The notes under the pieces are model-generated. The model was not told where the DNA came from, did no database searches, and saw nothing but the letters and a program-made list of their open reading frames with translations. A stretch of DNA of 64,000 bases. It comes from Streptomyces sp. NRRL B-3428. Its GTDB lineage: Bacteria > Actinomycetota > Actinomycetes > Streptomycetales > Streptomycetaceae. Made by a program: the position numbers and the translations under genes. Below are positions 8,618 through 17,396 of this stretch, one piece after another; positions within the stretch are counted from its first letter, which is position 1, and the number at the start of each line of letters is the position of its first letter. The stretch is taken from the NCBI GenBank assembly GCA_000721375.1, contig JOGW01000024.1, positions 36,826 to 100,825 of the forward strand, written 5' to 3'.

Positions 8618-9535
8618 TCAGCTCTCCGTGCGGTACATCAAGTCCGTTTCGTACGTGGTGAAGCCGAGGCGCTCGTACACGGAGACCGCCGCCTTGTTGT
8701 CGGCGTCGACGTAGAGCATCGCGGTCGGCAGACCCGCGGCGTCCAGGTGGCGCAGACCGATCGCGGTGAGCGCCTTGCCGAGGCCGCCGCCCTGGGCGCC
8801 GGGGCGTACGCCGACCACGTACACCTCGCCGATCCGCTCCTGCGCGTGCACCTTCGTCCAGTGGAAGCCGATCAGCTCCTCGCCGCGGAAGGCCAGGAAG
8901 AAGCCGGCCGGGTCGAACCACGGCTCGGCCTTGCGGTCGTCGAGGTCGCGCTGGGTGAGGGAGCCCTGCTCGGGGTGGTGGGCGAAGGCCTCGGAGTTCA
9001 CCCGCAGCCAGGCCTCGTCGTCCTGGCCGGGGACGAAGGTGCGGACCGTGACGCCCTCGGGGAGCGCCGGCTCGGCGAAGGCCGAGGGGTCCAACGGGCG
9101 GCGCATCTGGCGCAGTTCACGGAACAGGGACATGCCCAGGAGCTGGGCGAGATGGCGGGCCGCCGCGTGCCCGCCGTGCGCCCACACCCGCAGCCGCTTG
9201 CCGGTCGCGGCGAGCAGCGCCTGGCCGAGCGCACGGCCGTGGCCGCGTCCGCGGTGGGCGGGGTGCACGACAAGTTCGCCGGCCGGGGCCTCGACGGGGT
9301 CGGTGTCCTCGAGCTGGGCGTAGCCCACGAGTTCACCGTTCATGGAGAGGAGGAGATGACGCACTCCCTCGCGGGCGCCCCCGCGCAGTTGCAGCCTGCC
9401 CTGCTCGGAGACGGCCTGCTGGCCGTCGCTGCGGGCGGCCTCGGCGATCAGCCGCGACACGGCGTCGATCTGCTCGGGAGCGAGAGCGTCCAGGGTGTCG
9501 AGGGAGCGGGCGGGCGGGGTGGCTGCGTCAGTCAT
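8618..9535 (-). CDS. mshD: Mycothiol synthase MshD
   Basis: A 305-residue enzyme with two GNAT domains. It acetylates Cys-GlcN-inositol with acetyl-CoA in the last step of mycothiol synthesis. The N-terminal GNAT shows HPAHRGRGHGRALG and the C-terminal one VGVRPGAQGGGLGKALTAIG, each a CoA-binding R/Q-x-x-G-x-G/A loop; YVDADNKAAVSVYERLGF is typical of MshD. TAGGCT lies 6 nt before the ATG, so the transcript is probably leaderless. mshA, the first pathway gene, lies ~49 kb away in this window. Confidence 0.95.
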   Translation of the reverse strand: MTDAATPPARSLDTLDALAPEQIDAVSRLIAEAARSDGQQAVSEQGRLQLRGGAREGVRHLLLSMNGELVGYAQLEDTDPVEAPAGELVVHPAHRGRGHGRALGQALLAATGKRLRVWAHGGHAAARHLAQLLGMSLFRELRQMRRPLDPSAFAEPALPEGVTVRTFVPGQDDEAWLRVNSEAFAHHPEQGSLTQRDLDDRKAEPWFDPAGFFLAFRGEELIGFHWTKVHAQERIGEVYVVGVRPGAQGGGLGKALTAIGLRHLDAAGLPTAMLYVDADNKAAVSVYERLGFTTYETDLMYRTES

Positions 9536-9573
9536 GTCCTGAGCCTAAACGGCGACGCGCCACCCCTGGGGGC

Positions 9574-10101
9574 TCAGCGGGCTTCCAGCTCCGCACGCCA
9601 CGCCGGGCTGTCCACGTAGTGGTTGTCGTAGAGCTCGGAGGAGTCCTTGATCTCCTGCGGGCTCGCCTCCCCGCGCAGCACGCGGCCGAGCAGACGCAGG
9701 TAGTCGAAGCGGGGCATCCCGGGGGTGAAGAGGAAGAGGACGTCCGCCTCGGAGCCGGTCGCGGCCGCGAACGCGTGCGGGGTGCGCGGCGGTACGTGCA
9801 GGAAGTCGCCGGCCTCCAGGACCTCGACCTTGTCGTCGAGGAGCACCCGAAGCCGGCCGCTGATGACGAAGAACAACTCGGAGGCACGCGTGTGGAAGTG
9901 GGCCGGCGCCCCGACGGCCCCTTCGGTGAAGACGGAGCGGTAGCTGGTGACCGGGCTGCCGTCGGTTCCGTAGTCGGCGAGCAGCGTCATGACGGCGCTG
10001 GGGTCGCTGGTGGTCTCGGCGGTCGCGGCGCGGGTGAGCAGGGGATTCACGGTCTGGATCGCGGTCTGGGGCTGCGTGTTCTGCGTGCTCTCGGTGTTCA
10101 T
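9574..10101 (-). CDS. Cupin-domain protein
   Basis: A 175-residue protein with a single cupin barrel. Motif 1 is PAHFHTRASELFFVISGRL, carrying the metal-binding His/Glu pattern (H-x-H-x4-E), and motif 2 is GDFLHVPPRTPHAF. A C-terminal helical tail follows (RFDYLRLLGRVLRGEASPQE). Such stand-alone cupins bind a metal and may act as dioxygenases or as ligand-binding proteins; no substrate can be assigned. I use the ATG starting MNTESTQ, which has TAAGCT 7 nt upstream (probable leaderless start). An upstream in-frame ATG would add 18 residues. Confidence 0.75.
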   Translation of the reverse strand: MNTESTQNTQPQTAIQTVNPLLTRAATAETTSDPSAVMTLLADYGTDGSPVTSYRSVFTEGAVGAPAHFHTRASELFFVISGRLRVLLDDKVEVLEAGDFLHVPPRTPHAFAAATGSEADVLFLFTPGMPRFDYLRLLGRVLRGEASPQEIKDSSELYDNHYVDSPAWRAELEAR

Positions 10102-10284
10102 GAGTATGAGCTTAGGGCCGGGAGAGACCTCGTGGAGGGTGCATTTGATGGCCATTATTCGAGGTCAATTCCTGCGGCGTCCAGACCCGTCACCTCGGAG
10201 ATACCCACACGTAACTTTCAACCCTCTGTTGCTCTACGCGCGTTGACTCTAAGCTGCGGCCCACTGGAGATCAGAGGGGACCAG

Positions 10285-12096
10285 ATGTCAGTGACACCAC
10301 AACGCCACCGTGCCCGCGGCCGGATGCTCGCGGGCGTGACCGCGCTCGCCGCGGCCGCCACCGTCGCGGCCGCCCTGCCCGCAGGGGCCGAGGACGCGCC
10401 GAGTGCGAGCCGCCACGGGAACGGTCACGGCCGCACCGTCGACGTACAGCTGCTGTCGTTCAACGACTTGCACGGCAATCTGCAGCCCCCGGCGGGCTCT
10501 TCGGGCCGGGTCACCGAGACACAGCCCGACGGCACCACCAAGACCATCGACGCGGGCGGCGTCGAGTACCTGGCCACGCATCTGCGCGAGGCGCGCGAGG
10601 GCAAGCGGTACTCCGTGACCGCCGCCGCCGGTGACATGATCGGCGGCTCCCCGATGCTGTCGGGGCTCTTCCACGACGAACCCACCGTCGAGGCCCTGAA
10701 CAAGCTCGACCTCGATGTCTCCAGCGTCGGCAACCACGAGTTCGACGAGGGCCGCACCGAGCTCGCCCGTATGCAGAACGGCGGCTGCCACCCCAAGGAG
10801 GGGTGCTACGAGGTGGGCAAGGAGTTCGAGGGCGCCGACTTCCCGTATCTCGCCGCGAATGTGACGGATGAGAAGACGGGCAAGCCGATCCTCAAGCCGT
10901 ACACCGTCTGGAAGAAGGACGGCGTCAAGATTGGCTTCATCGGTGTGACCCTGGAGGGCACTCCGGACGTCGTGACGGCCGAGGGCGTCAAGGGCCTGAA
11001 GTTCCACGACGAGATCGAGACGATCAACAAGTACGCCAAGGAACTGGACCGCCAGGGCGTGAAGTCCATCGTGGCCCTGATCCACGAGGGCGGGGAGCCG
11101 GCCTCGACCGCGTACAACTACAACTGCGACAGCCCGGGCGCGGGCGACGGCATCTCGGGTCCGATCACCGATATCGCCAAGGGCGTCACGTCCAAGGTCG
11201 ACGCCATGGTGACCGGCCACACCCACGAGGCGTACGTCTGCACCATCCCGGACCCCTCGGGCAAGCCGCGCATGGTGACCTCGGCCTCGTCCTTCGGCAA
11301 GGTCTACACGGACACCACGCTGACCTACGACCGCCGTACCCGGGACATCGTGCGTACGTCGGTGGCGTCCGCGAACCACGTGGTCAGCCGGGACGTGGCC
11401 AAGGCCGCCGACATGACCTCGCTCATCGAGCGCTGGGGCACGCTGGCCGCGCCGATCGCCAACCGCCCCGTGGGGTTCATCGCCGGTGACATCCCCGGCC
11501 GTGGCGCCACCACCCTGGAGCAGCCGCTCGGCGATCTGATCGCCGACGCGCAGCTCGCGTACGCCAAGACCCTCGATCCCGGGACCGACTTGGCGCTGAT
11601 GAACACCGGCGGTATCCGCTCCGACCTCGTCCACAAGGCGAGCGGCAGCGAGGGCGACGGCGTCGTGACCTACGGCGAGGCCTTCACGGTCCAGCCGTTC
11701 GGCAACACCGTGAACCTGATCGACCTCTCCGGCGCGCAGCTGATCACCGCGCTGCAGCAGCAGGTCAGCGGTGCGAACGAGGCCTCCCCGCGGATCCTGC
11801 AGATCTCCCAGGGCCTGACGTACACCCTCGACATGACCAAGACGGGCGCCGCCCGGGTGGTCGTCGACTCGATCAAGCTGAACGGTGCGCCGCTCGACCC
11901 GGCGGCCACGTACCGCGTCGCGCTCAACCAGTTCCTCGCGGGCGGCGGCGACGGCTACACCGAGCTGGGCAAGGGTGCCAACACGCTGGTCGGCGGCGAC
12001 GACCTGCTGGCCTTCGAGCAGTACCTGAAGGCCAACTCCTCGGCGGCTGCTCCGCTTCCGGTGCCGAAGGCGGACCGCATCACCGTCATCAAGTAG
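10285..12096 (+). CDS. Secreted 5'-nucleotidase / metallophosphoesterase
   Basis: A 603-residue exported enzyme that releases phosphate from extracellular nucleotides. It has a Sec signal peptide with a hydrophobic core ending near ALPAGAEDA. The binuclear metal site of the calcineurin-like domain is visible: FNDLHGN, AGDMIGGSP, VGNHEFDEG, LIHEGG and VTGHTHEAY. The 5'-nucleotidase C-terminal domain follows (MNTGGIRSDL, VQPFGNTVNLIDLSG, LNQFLAGGGDGYTEL). AGGGGA lies 8 nt before the ATG. Weak 11-nt-spaced, PHO-like units lie 40-100 nt upstream, so Pho control is possible. Confidence 0.93.
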   Translation: MSVTPQRHRARGRMLAGVTALAAAATVAAALPAGAEDAPSASRHGNGHGRTVDVQLLSFNDLHGNLQPPAGSSGRVTETQPDGTTKTIDAGGVEYLATHLREAREGKRYSVTAAAGDMIGGSPMLSGLFHDEPTVEALNKLDLDVSSVGNHEFDEGRTELARMQNGGCHPKEGCYEVGKEFEGADFPYLAANVTDEKTGKPILKPYTVWKKDGVKIGFIGVTLEGTPDVVTAEGVKGLKFHDEIETINKYAKELDRQGVKSIVALIHEGGEPASTAYNYNCDSPGAGDGISGPITDIAKGVTSKVDAMVTGHTHEAYVCTIPDPSGKPRMVTSASSFGKVYTDTTLTYDRRTRDIVRTSVASANHVVSRDVAKAADMTSLIERWGTLAAPIANRPVGFIAGDIPGRGATTLEQPLGDLIADAQLAYAKTLDPGTDLALMNTGGIRSDLVHKASGSEGDGVVTYGEAFTVQPFGNTVNLIDLSGAQLITALQQQVSGANEASPRILQISQGLTYTLDMTKTGAARVVVDSIKLNGAPLDPAATYRVALNQFLAGGGDGYTELGKGANTLVGGDDLLAFEQYLKANSSAAAPLPVPKADRITVIK

Positions 12097-12119
12097 CCGT
12101 TCGCGTTCGCGCGTATACG

Positions 12120-12151
12120 AGGGGGTCCGGGGCAGCAGCCCCGGACCCCCT
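12120..12151. terminator. Bidirectional terminator between nucleotidase and hydrolase
   Basis: A perfect 14-bp stem (arms AGGGGGTCCGGGGC and GCCCCGGACCCCCT) with a 4-nt loop sits between two convergent genes and can serve both. Confidence 0.8.
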
Positions 12152-12158
12152 CCGCCGT

Positions 12159-12947
12159 TCACAGACCGGCCAGGAACTCCCGTACCGCCCGGTGAAATCC
12201 CTCCGGGTCCTGCGCCTGTACGAAGTGGTCCGTGTCGAGGCGGACGAGCGTGGTCCGGGGGCGGCGGGCGGCCATCTCCTCGGCCGTCTCACCGGGCAGG
12301 GCCTGGCTCTTGCGGCCGTTGATCAGGAGGGTGGGCAGGTCGCTGCCGACCCAGGCGTCCCAGTGCTCGCCGTGCACGGCCTCCTCCGAGTCCACCGTGT
12401 CCTGTGGGTGGAAGGGCAGCCGCCAGCTGCCGTCCGGGTTCTGGCGCACGCCGCGGGCGATCATCGGGCCGATGGGGCCCGCGCCCTCGATCACTTCCTC
12501 GCGTGTGGGCGCCGTGTAGGGGAAGTTGAGGACGAAGGCGAGCGGGCTCGGTCCGTCCGGCATCACCACCGGACCGTCCACGTTGACGAAGGCCGCGACC
12601 AAGTCGGGCCGCCGGGCCGTCAGATACATCAGGTTGATCCCGCCGAGCGAGTGCCCGAGGACGACGACCGGGCCGAGCGCGAGGTCTTCGAGCAGGGCGA
12701 TCAGATCGTCCACGTACCCCTCGCGGCTGTACTCCGCGGTCCGGTCCGAGTCGCCGTGCCCGCGCTGGTCGGGGGCGATCACCCGCCATTCCGGGCCGAG
12801 TTCCTCGGCGAGCCGCGTGAACGAGGCGCCCTCGGCGAGATGCCCGTGCAGGGCGAGCAGCGGGCGGCCGGTGCCGCCGGAGTCCAGGTAGGAGAGGCGG
12901 CGGCCGGCGAGGTCGAGGGTGTGGCGGGTGAGGGTGGTGGTGGGCAT
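12159..12947 (-). CDS. Alpha/beta-fold hydrolase
   Basis: A 262-residue alpha/beta hydrolase. The oxyanion segment is LLALHGHLAEG, the nucleophile elbow is GHSLGG (Ser100), an Asp region lies around TLLINGRKS, and the catalytic His is in DTDHFVQA. It is probably an esterase, haloperoxidase-like or epoxide-hydrolase-like enzyme; the substrate is unknown. GAGGAGC sits 7 nt before the ATG. Its promoter is unusually strong and canonical for this genome and is filled with TATACG-type palindromes, implying a dedicated repressor not encoded next to it. Confidence 0.85.
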   Translation of the reverse strand: MPTTTLTRHTLDLAGRRLSYLDSGGTGRPLLALHGHLAEGASFTRLAEELGPEWRVIAPDQRGHGDSDRTAEYSREGYVDDLIALLEDLALGPVVVLGHSLGGINLMYLTARRPDLVAAFVNVDGPVVMPDGPSPLAFVLNFPYTAPTREEVIEGAGPIGPMIARGVRQNPDGSWRLPFHPQDTVDSEEAVHGEHWDAWVGSDLPTLLINGRKSQALPGETAEEMAARRPRTTLVRLDTDHFVQAQDPEGFHRAVREFLAGL

Positions 12948-13008
12948 GGCTGGCTCCTCGGGTGGTGGGTCGGCGGTGCGCCGGGTACTGCCCGGTGCGA
13001 CACGTTGA

Positions 13009-13038
13009 ACTATACGCACGTCATATACGGCCGTACAA
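13009..13038 (-). promoter_or_regulatory. Strong promoter with TATACG-type operator pair (hydrolase)
   Basis: On the minus strand TTGTAC and TATAGT are separated by 18 nt. Two related dyads lie in or next to this span: TATACGGCCGTA between the hexamers and TATACGCACGTC overlapping the -10 (plus-strand reading). The centres are 13 bp apart, a layout typical of TetR-like repressor sites. The same arrangement recurs upstream of the gtrA-like gene. Confidence 0.6.
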
Positions 13039-13146
13039 GACAACTGTTTAAATCTTTTCACCGACCACAGCAACGCACCAACCACCGCAGGACGCAAGAC
13101 ACTTGGCTGTCTATCTCCCGTCCGCCGCATCCGCTTCCCTGGCCCC

Positions 13147-14028
13147 ATGAGCATCGACCGACGGAGTGTTCTCAGGGGTGCGGCGGCCGTCTCCGCCGCG
13201 GGACTTCTCTCGTACGCGGGTACGGCGCCGGCGCGCGCCCGCACCGCGAGCACGGCCGACTGGATGGCAGGACAGGCCGACGGAACAGCGCTGACCAGGC
13301 TCTCCATCCCCGGCACCCACGATTCGGGGGCCCGTTTCGGGGGCCTGTGGGTGCAGTGCCAGAGCTGGACGATCGCCCAGCAACTGGACGCCGGCATCCG
13401 CTTCCTGGACATCCGCTGCCGGGTCACCGGCGGCTCGTACGCCATCCATCACGGCGCCTTCTATCAGAACCTGATGTTCGGCGACGTCCTCATCGCCTGC
13501 CGGAACTTCCTCGCCGCGCATCCCTCTGAGACGGTCCTGATGCGGGTCAAGCAGGAGTACTCGGAGGTGGGCGACGCCGAGTTCCGCGCCGTCTTCGACG
13601 ACTACCTCGACAACCGGGGCTGGCGATCGCTCTTCCACATCGGTGCCGGCTGGCCCTCGCTCGGCACGGCCCGCGGCAAGGTGGTCCTGATGGCCGACAA
13701 CGGCGGACTGCCCGGCGGCATCCGCTGGGGTGACTCGTCCCTGTTCTCGATCCAGGACGACTACAACGCCGAACCCTTCGGCAAGTGGCCCAAGATCCGC
13801 GACCACTTCCGCCGGGCGGCGGCCTCACCGGGCCCGCAGTACATCAACTTCGTGAGTACGGCGGCGGGCCTGCCGCCCGACTGGAACGCGGACCGCCTCA
13901 ACCCGCAGACCAGGGACTTCCTCAACAGCGGCGAGGCGGCGGGCTGGAAGGGGCTCGGCATCGTGCCGATGGACTTCGTGGACGCGACCGGCGGGCTGAT
14001 CGGGTCGGTCCTGGCCCGCAATCCCTAG
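13147..14028 (+). CDS. Secreted phosphatidylinositol-specific phospholipase C-like protein
   Basis: A 293-residue protein exported by the Tat pathway; the twin-arginine motif is DRRSVLRG. The PI-PLC X-box catalytic histidines are visible in IPGTHDSG (His58) and AIHHGAFY (His101/102). Supporting metal- and substrate-site segments are LDIRCRV, MRVKQEY and YINFVSTAA. It would cleave phosphatidylinositol or GPI-type lipids outside the cell. No clear ribosome site precedes the ATG. The stop codon shares the tetranucleotide CTAG with the stop of the convergent lipoprotein gene. Confidence 0.9.
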   Translation: MSIDRRSVLRGAAAVSAAGLLSYAGTAPARARTASTADWMAGQADGTALTRLSIPGTHDSGARFGGLWVQCQSWTIAQQLDAGIRFLDIRCRVTGGSYAIHHGAFYQNLMFGDVLIACRNFLAAHPSETVLMRVKQEYSEVGDAEFRAVFDDYLDNRGWRSLFHIGAGWPSLGTARGKVVLMADNGGLPGGIRWGDSSLFSIQDDYNAEPFGKWPKIRDHFRRAAASPGPQYINFVSTAAGLPPDWNADRLNPQTRDFLNSGEAAGWKGLGIVPMDFVDATGGLIGSVLARNP

Positions 14029-14795
14029 GAGAACTCCGGATACAGGTCCGCGTCCGAGCCTGCGGGCAGCACCTTGGAGGCGTCCGGCGTGACCGGCTCG
14101 ACCGGTACGCCGGGCTCCGTCAGATCCATCAGGACCGGGTTGTCGAGCTTCGTGTACTCGAGCCGGATCGGGGCCACCGGGCCCTTCGCCGGAACATACA
14201 CCGTCACCTCGTCTCTGGCCCTGGGCAGCTGAACCAGGCGCAGGACCTGCTTGCCGTCGAGGTCCGTCGGGAAGCGCTCGGCCTGCTTCACGGAGGAGGG
14301 GAACGGTGAGAACCCTCGGTCCAGATCGCACAGCTCCATCACCGGTTCCTGCGCCATCTTCTTGCGCGGGACCTCGATGTACTTCCCCTTGACGGAGCGG
14401 GCGGTGCGGTCGAAGAGCGGCAGCCGCTCCGTCTGCCCGGCCTTCGTCAGGAGATCCCGCAACCACGTGATGGACCCGTCGGTGTACCGGGTCCACGCCT
14501 GGCGGCCTTCCTTGACGAGGATCTCCTGCTCGAAGGTGCCGTTGTAGGTGAACGTCCCGGTGCAGTTGCCCTCGCGGTCCGCGCTCAGATCGAAGTGGAC
14601 GATGTCGTCCTCATGGAGTTCGCCGATCATGTGGACCGAGCTGTACCCCCGCAACAGCCCCAGCGCCTCGTTCATCGACCGGACCTCCGGCGCCGCCTTC
14701 TTCTCCGGCCCGTTCGCCGGACCACCGCACGCGGTCAGTCCGGCCATGCCCACCGCCACGCACAGCGCGGCGGCGCGCCACCCCTGCTTCCCCAC
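14025..14795 (-). CDS. Putative lipoprotein
   Basis: A 256-residue lipoprotein starting at GTG. The signal peptide ends at the lipobox GMAGLTACGG. The mature part resembles the LppX/LprG-like or LolA-like half-barrel proteins used to carry lipids: an amphipathic start (MNEALGLLRGYSSVHMIGEL), a beta-strand series (GNCTGTFTYNGTFEQEILVKEG), and DGKQVLRLVQLPRARDEVTVYV. That fold call is tentative. The Cys in GNCTGT and the one in VMELCDL could form a disulfide. It is separated by 92 nt from the sensor kinase upstream and is convergent with the PI-PLC gene. Confidence 0.7.
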   Translation of the reverse strand: MGKQGWRAAALCVAVGMAGLTACGGPANGPEKKAAPEVRSMNEALGLLRGYSSVHMIGELHEDDIVHFDLSADREGNCTGTFTYNGTFEQEILVKEGRQAWTRYTDGSITWLRDLLTKAGQTERLPLFDRTARSVKGKYIEVPRKKMAQEPVMELCDLDRGFSPFPSSVKQAERFPTDLDGKQVLRLVQLPRARDEVTVYVPAKGPVAPIRLEYTKLDNPVLMDLTEPGVPVEPVTPDASKVLPAGSDADLYPEFS

Positions 14796-14887
14796 CCGAG
14801 AACGCCCTTCAGATCATGGATCTTGTGTCGCGACATGGTGGATCACGGGTGACACGGCTTTCAAGAGCGTTTTGCGAGGTCAGTCGG

Positions 14888-16288
14888 CTACGCGGGGTGT
14901 TCCGGCGGTGGGGTGGGCGCGCCGGGGAGCTTGACCACGGCGACCGTGCCGCCGCCCTCCGCCGCGCGCAGTGCGACCTCGCCGCCGCTGTGCTGCACCG
15001 TACGGGCCACGATCGATAGACCGAGACCCGAGCCGGGCAGTTGGCGGGCGGTGGGGGAGCGCCAGAAGCGGTCGAAGACGTACGGGAGTTCGTCGGCGGG
15101 GATGCCGGGGCCGTGGTCGCGGACGGTGAGGGTGCCGCGGTCGAGCTTGATCTCGACGGCGCCCCTCGGCGGGCTGAACTTCACGGCGTTGTCGAGGATG
15201 TTGACCAGCGCACGCTCCAGGGCGGCCGCGTCGGCCCGTACGTACCAGGGGGCCAGCTCTGCGCCGATCTTCAGCTCCGGGCCCCTCAGACGGGCGCGGT
15301 CCACGGCCGTCTGGACGATCTGGTGGAAGCCGACGACCTCGACCTTGGCCGCCGGGGTCGTGTCCGGCCTGGCCAGCTCCTGCAAGTCCCCGATAAGAGC
15401 GGCCAGTTCGGTCATCTGCGCCTTCACGCTGGCGAGCAGGGCCTTGCGGTCATCGGGCGGAATGGCCCGCCCGGTCTCCTCGCTGCGGGCGAGGAGTTCG
15501 ATGTTCGTACGCAGGGAGGTCAGGGGCGTGCGCAGCTCGTGCCCGGCGTCGGCGATGAGCTGCGCCTGGCGTTCCTGGGAGTTCTCCAGGGCGGCGGTCA
15601 TGGCGTTGAAGGAGCGCGAGAGACGGGCGATCTCGTCGTCGCCTTCGGCGGGGATGCGGACGGTGAGGTCTTCGGTTCTGGCTACGTGTTCGACGGTGTC
15701 GGTGAGCTCGTCCACCGGTTTCAGGCCGGTGCGGGCCACGAGGAGGCCGGCGGCGCCGGCGCCCAGTACGCCGATTCCGGTGACCAGACTGAGGACCAGG
15801 GTGAGGGTGCTGAGAGTGCCCGTGACCTCGCCGAGGGGACGGGCCACGGTCACCGCGCCCTGGTAGCCCTGGATGGGATAGGTGTACGCCCGGTACTCGA
15901 CGCCGTCGTCCGACTTGGCGTTGCGGAGCACCCCGGTCGACTCGCCCTTGGCCACAGCGATGTCCGAGGAGGAGACCTTGATCGCCTGTTGACCGTTGAT
16001 GATGCAGCTGTTGCCCGAGGCATCCACGATCTGGATCGTCTCCAGCCCGAACCGGTTCGGTGGGCTCTTGATGCACTCCCCGCTCCGAGTGACGTGAGAG
16101 GCAGCCTCCGGCGTAGACATGACGCTTCTCTGCAGTGCGGTGTCGAGGGAGTCGTACAACGTGTCGCGTACGAAGAACCAGCACGTCACCGCGCACGCGG
16201 CCACCGCGAAGGCCACCGCTGTGGCAACGAGAAGCGCGATCCTGGAGCGAAGCGGCAGTGCCCGTGCCCGCTCGGTCAAGGAGCTCAC
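14888..16288 (-). CDS. Sensor histidine kinase, MprB-like
   Basis: A 466-residue membrane kinase. TM1 spans about residues 17-39 and TM2 about 158-186; HAMP follows. The H-box is [16 protein letters not shown] with phosphoacceptor His250, then the N-box ([12 protein letters not shown]), the D-box (DHGPGIP) and the G-box (GSGLGLSI). The ~118-residue extracytoplasmic sensor contains exactly two cysteines (Cys72 and Cys95), a potential redox or structural disulfide. It is coupled to its regulator by a GTGA overlap. The neighbouring PepD-like protease matches the mycobacterial MprAB-PepD envelope-stress system. Confidence 0.92.
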   Translation of the reverse strand: MSSLTERARALPLRSRIALLVATAVAFAVAACAVTCWFFVRDTLYDSLDTALQRSVMSTPEAASHVTRSGECIKSPPNRFGLETIQIVDASGNSCIINGQQAIKVSSSDIAVAKGESTGVLRNAKSDDGVEYRAYTYPIQGYQGAVTVARPLGEVTGTLSTLTLVLSLVTGIGVLGAGAAGLLVARTGLKPVDELTDTVEHVARTEDLTVRIPAEGDDEIARLSRSFNAMTAALENSQERQAQLIADAGHELRTPLTSLRTNIELLARSEETGRAIPPDDRKALLASVKAQMTELAALIGDLQELARPDTTPAAKVEVVGFHQIVQTAVDRARLRGPELKIGAELAPWYVRADAAALERALVNILDNAVKFSPPRGAVEIKLDRGTLTVRDHGPGIPADELPYVFDRFWRSPTARQLPGSGLGLSIVARTVQHSGGEVALRAAEGGGTVAVVKLPGAPTPPPEHPA

Positions 16289-17019
16289 TCCGCCCCGCCC
16301 GCCCTCAACGCATACCCCACACCCCGAACCGTGTGGACGAGCCGAGGCTCACCCCCCGCCTCCGTCTTCCGCCGCAGATACATCACATACACATCAAGCG
16401 AGTTGGACGAGGGCTCGAAGTCGAAGCCCCACACAGACTTCAGGATCTGCTCACGCGTGAGCACCTGCCGAGGGTGGGCGAGGAACATCTCAAGGAGCGT
16501 GAACTCGGTACGGGTGAGCTCGACAGCGCGCGCTCCCCGTACGACCTCCCGCGTAGCGAGGTTCATACGGAGGTCCGCGAAGGACAGCACATCGTCTTCG
16601 ACCTGATCCCCAGCCACCGTCGCCGCATACGAGCTGCGCCGCAGCAACGCGCGGATACGGGCGAAGAGTTCGTCCAGCTCGAAGGGCTTGACCAGATAGT
16701 CGTCCGCCCCCGCATCGAGCCCCGTGACCCGGTCGCCCACCGTGTCACGGGCCGTCAGCATCAGGATCGGCGTCGTCGAGCCGGAGGCCCGAAGGCGGCG
16801 CGCGGCCGTGAGCCCGTCCATCCGCGGCATCTGGATGTCGAGCACGACCAGGTCGGGCGATGTGGCCGCCGCCTTGTCCAGCGCCTCCAGACCGTCGCCG
16901 GCCACCTCGGTCAGATACCCCTCGAACGCGAGGCTGCGCTGCAGCGCCTCGCGCACGGCGGGCTCGTCGTCGACGATCAGGATGCGCTGGGCTTCGCCTT
17001 CGGCAGGAGCGGGACTCAT
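16285..17019 (-). CDS. OmpR-family response regulator, MprA-like
   Basis: A 244-residue regulator. The receiver domain carries the acidic pair in [14 protein letters not shown], phosphoacceptor Asp61 ([13 protein letters not shown]), the Thr switch (LMLTARD) and the Lys in [12 protein letters not shown] winged-helix DNA-binding domain follows ([44 protein letters not shown]). It is the first gene of the kinase pair. It likely controls the envelope-stress response and perhaps the upstream protease gene, which lies on the same strand ~380 nt before it. Confidence 0.92.
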   Translation of the reverse strand: MSPAPAEGEAQRILIVDDEPAVREALQRSLAFEGYLTEVAGDGLEALDKAAATSPDLVVLDIQMPRMDGLTAARRLRASGSTTPILMLTARDTVGDRVTGLDAGADDYLVKPFELDELFARIRALLRRSSYAATVAGDQVEDDVLSFADLRMNLATREVVRGARAVELTRTEFTLLEMFLAHPRQVLTREQILKSVWGFDFEPSSNSLDVYVMYLRRKTEAGGEPRLVHTVRGVGYALRAGGAE

Positions 17020-17084
17020 CGGTCTTCGTGTCCTCGGTGGTCAGGGCTGGTGGGAGGCTCGGGGCCAAGGGCTCGTGGCCGCTA

Positions 17085-17339
17085 TCAGCCTCGCACGGTG
17101 TGCGTGGTCGCGTGGCGGGCTCGGCCGCGATGGACGGATGCGGCGGATGTGGCGGATACGGCGGACACCACGGTCGTGGCGGGCGAGGCGGCCACCTCCG
17201 GCGCCCGTCCGACCGGCGGGTGCAGGACGCCGGCCAGGGCGAGCGCCCCGGACACGTCCGAGGGACGGCCCCAACCGAGGGCTTCGGCGAGGGTGTGGCG
17301 CAGACGGTTCACGGTCACGGTCACGCTGGGCACAGCCAT
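17085..17339 (-). CDS. Small protein of unknown function downstream of the protease
   Basis: An 84-residue ORF with a near-ideal ribosome site (AGGAGG, 5 nt before ATG), 57 nt after the PepD-like protease stop on the same strand. The N-terminal part is ordinary (VTVTVNRLRHTLAEALGWG); the rest is Ala/Thr/Ser/His-rich and low-complexity. There is no signal peptide or clear membrane helix. The good start and position argue that it is translated, but the odd composition leaves doubt. No family recognised. Confidence 0.5.
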   Translation of the reverse strand: MAVPSVTVTVNRLRHTLAEALGWGRPSDVSGALALAGVLHPPVGRAPEVAASPATTVVSAVSATSAASVHRGRARHATTHTVRG

Positions 17340-17396
17340 GGGAACCTCCTGGGGTGATCGGCCGGCGCGGGGGTGTCGGGCCGCCGGCCCGGGATG

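Noticed and set aside
15041..16606. Plus-strand frames over the sensor kinase and regulator genes
   Set aside because: They mirror the codon bias of the real minus-strand genes and have no recognisable domains.
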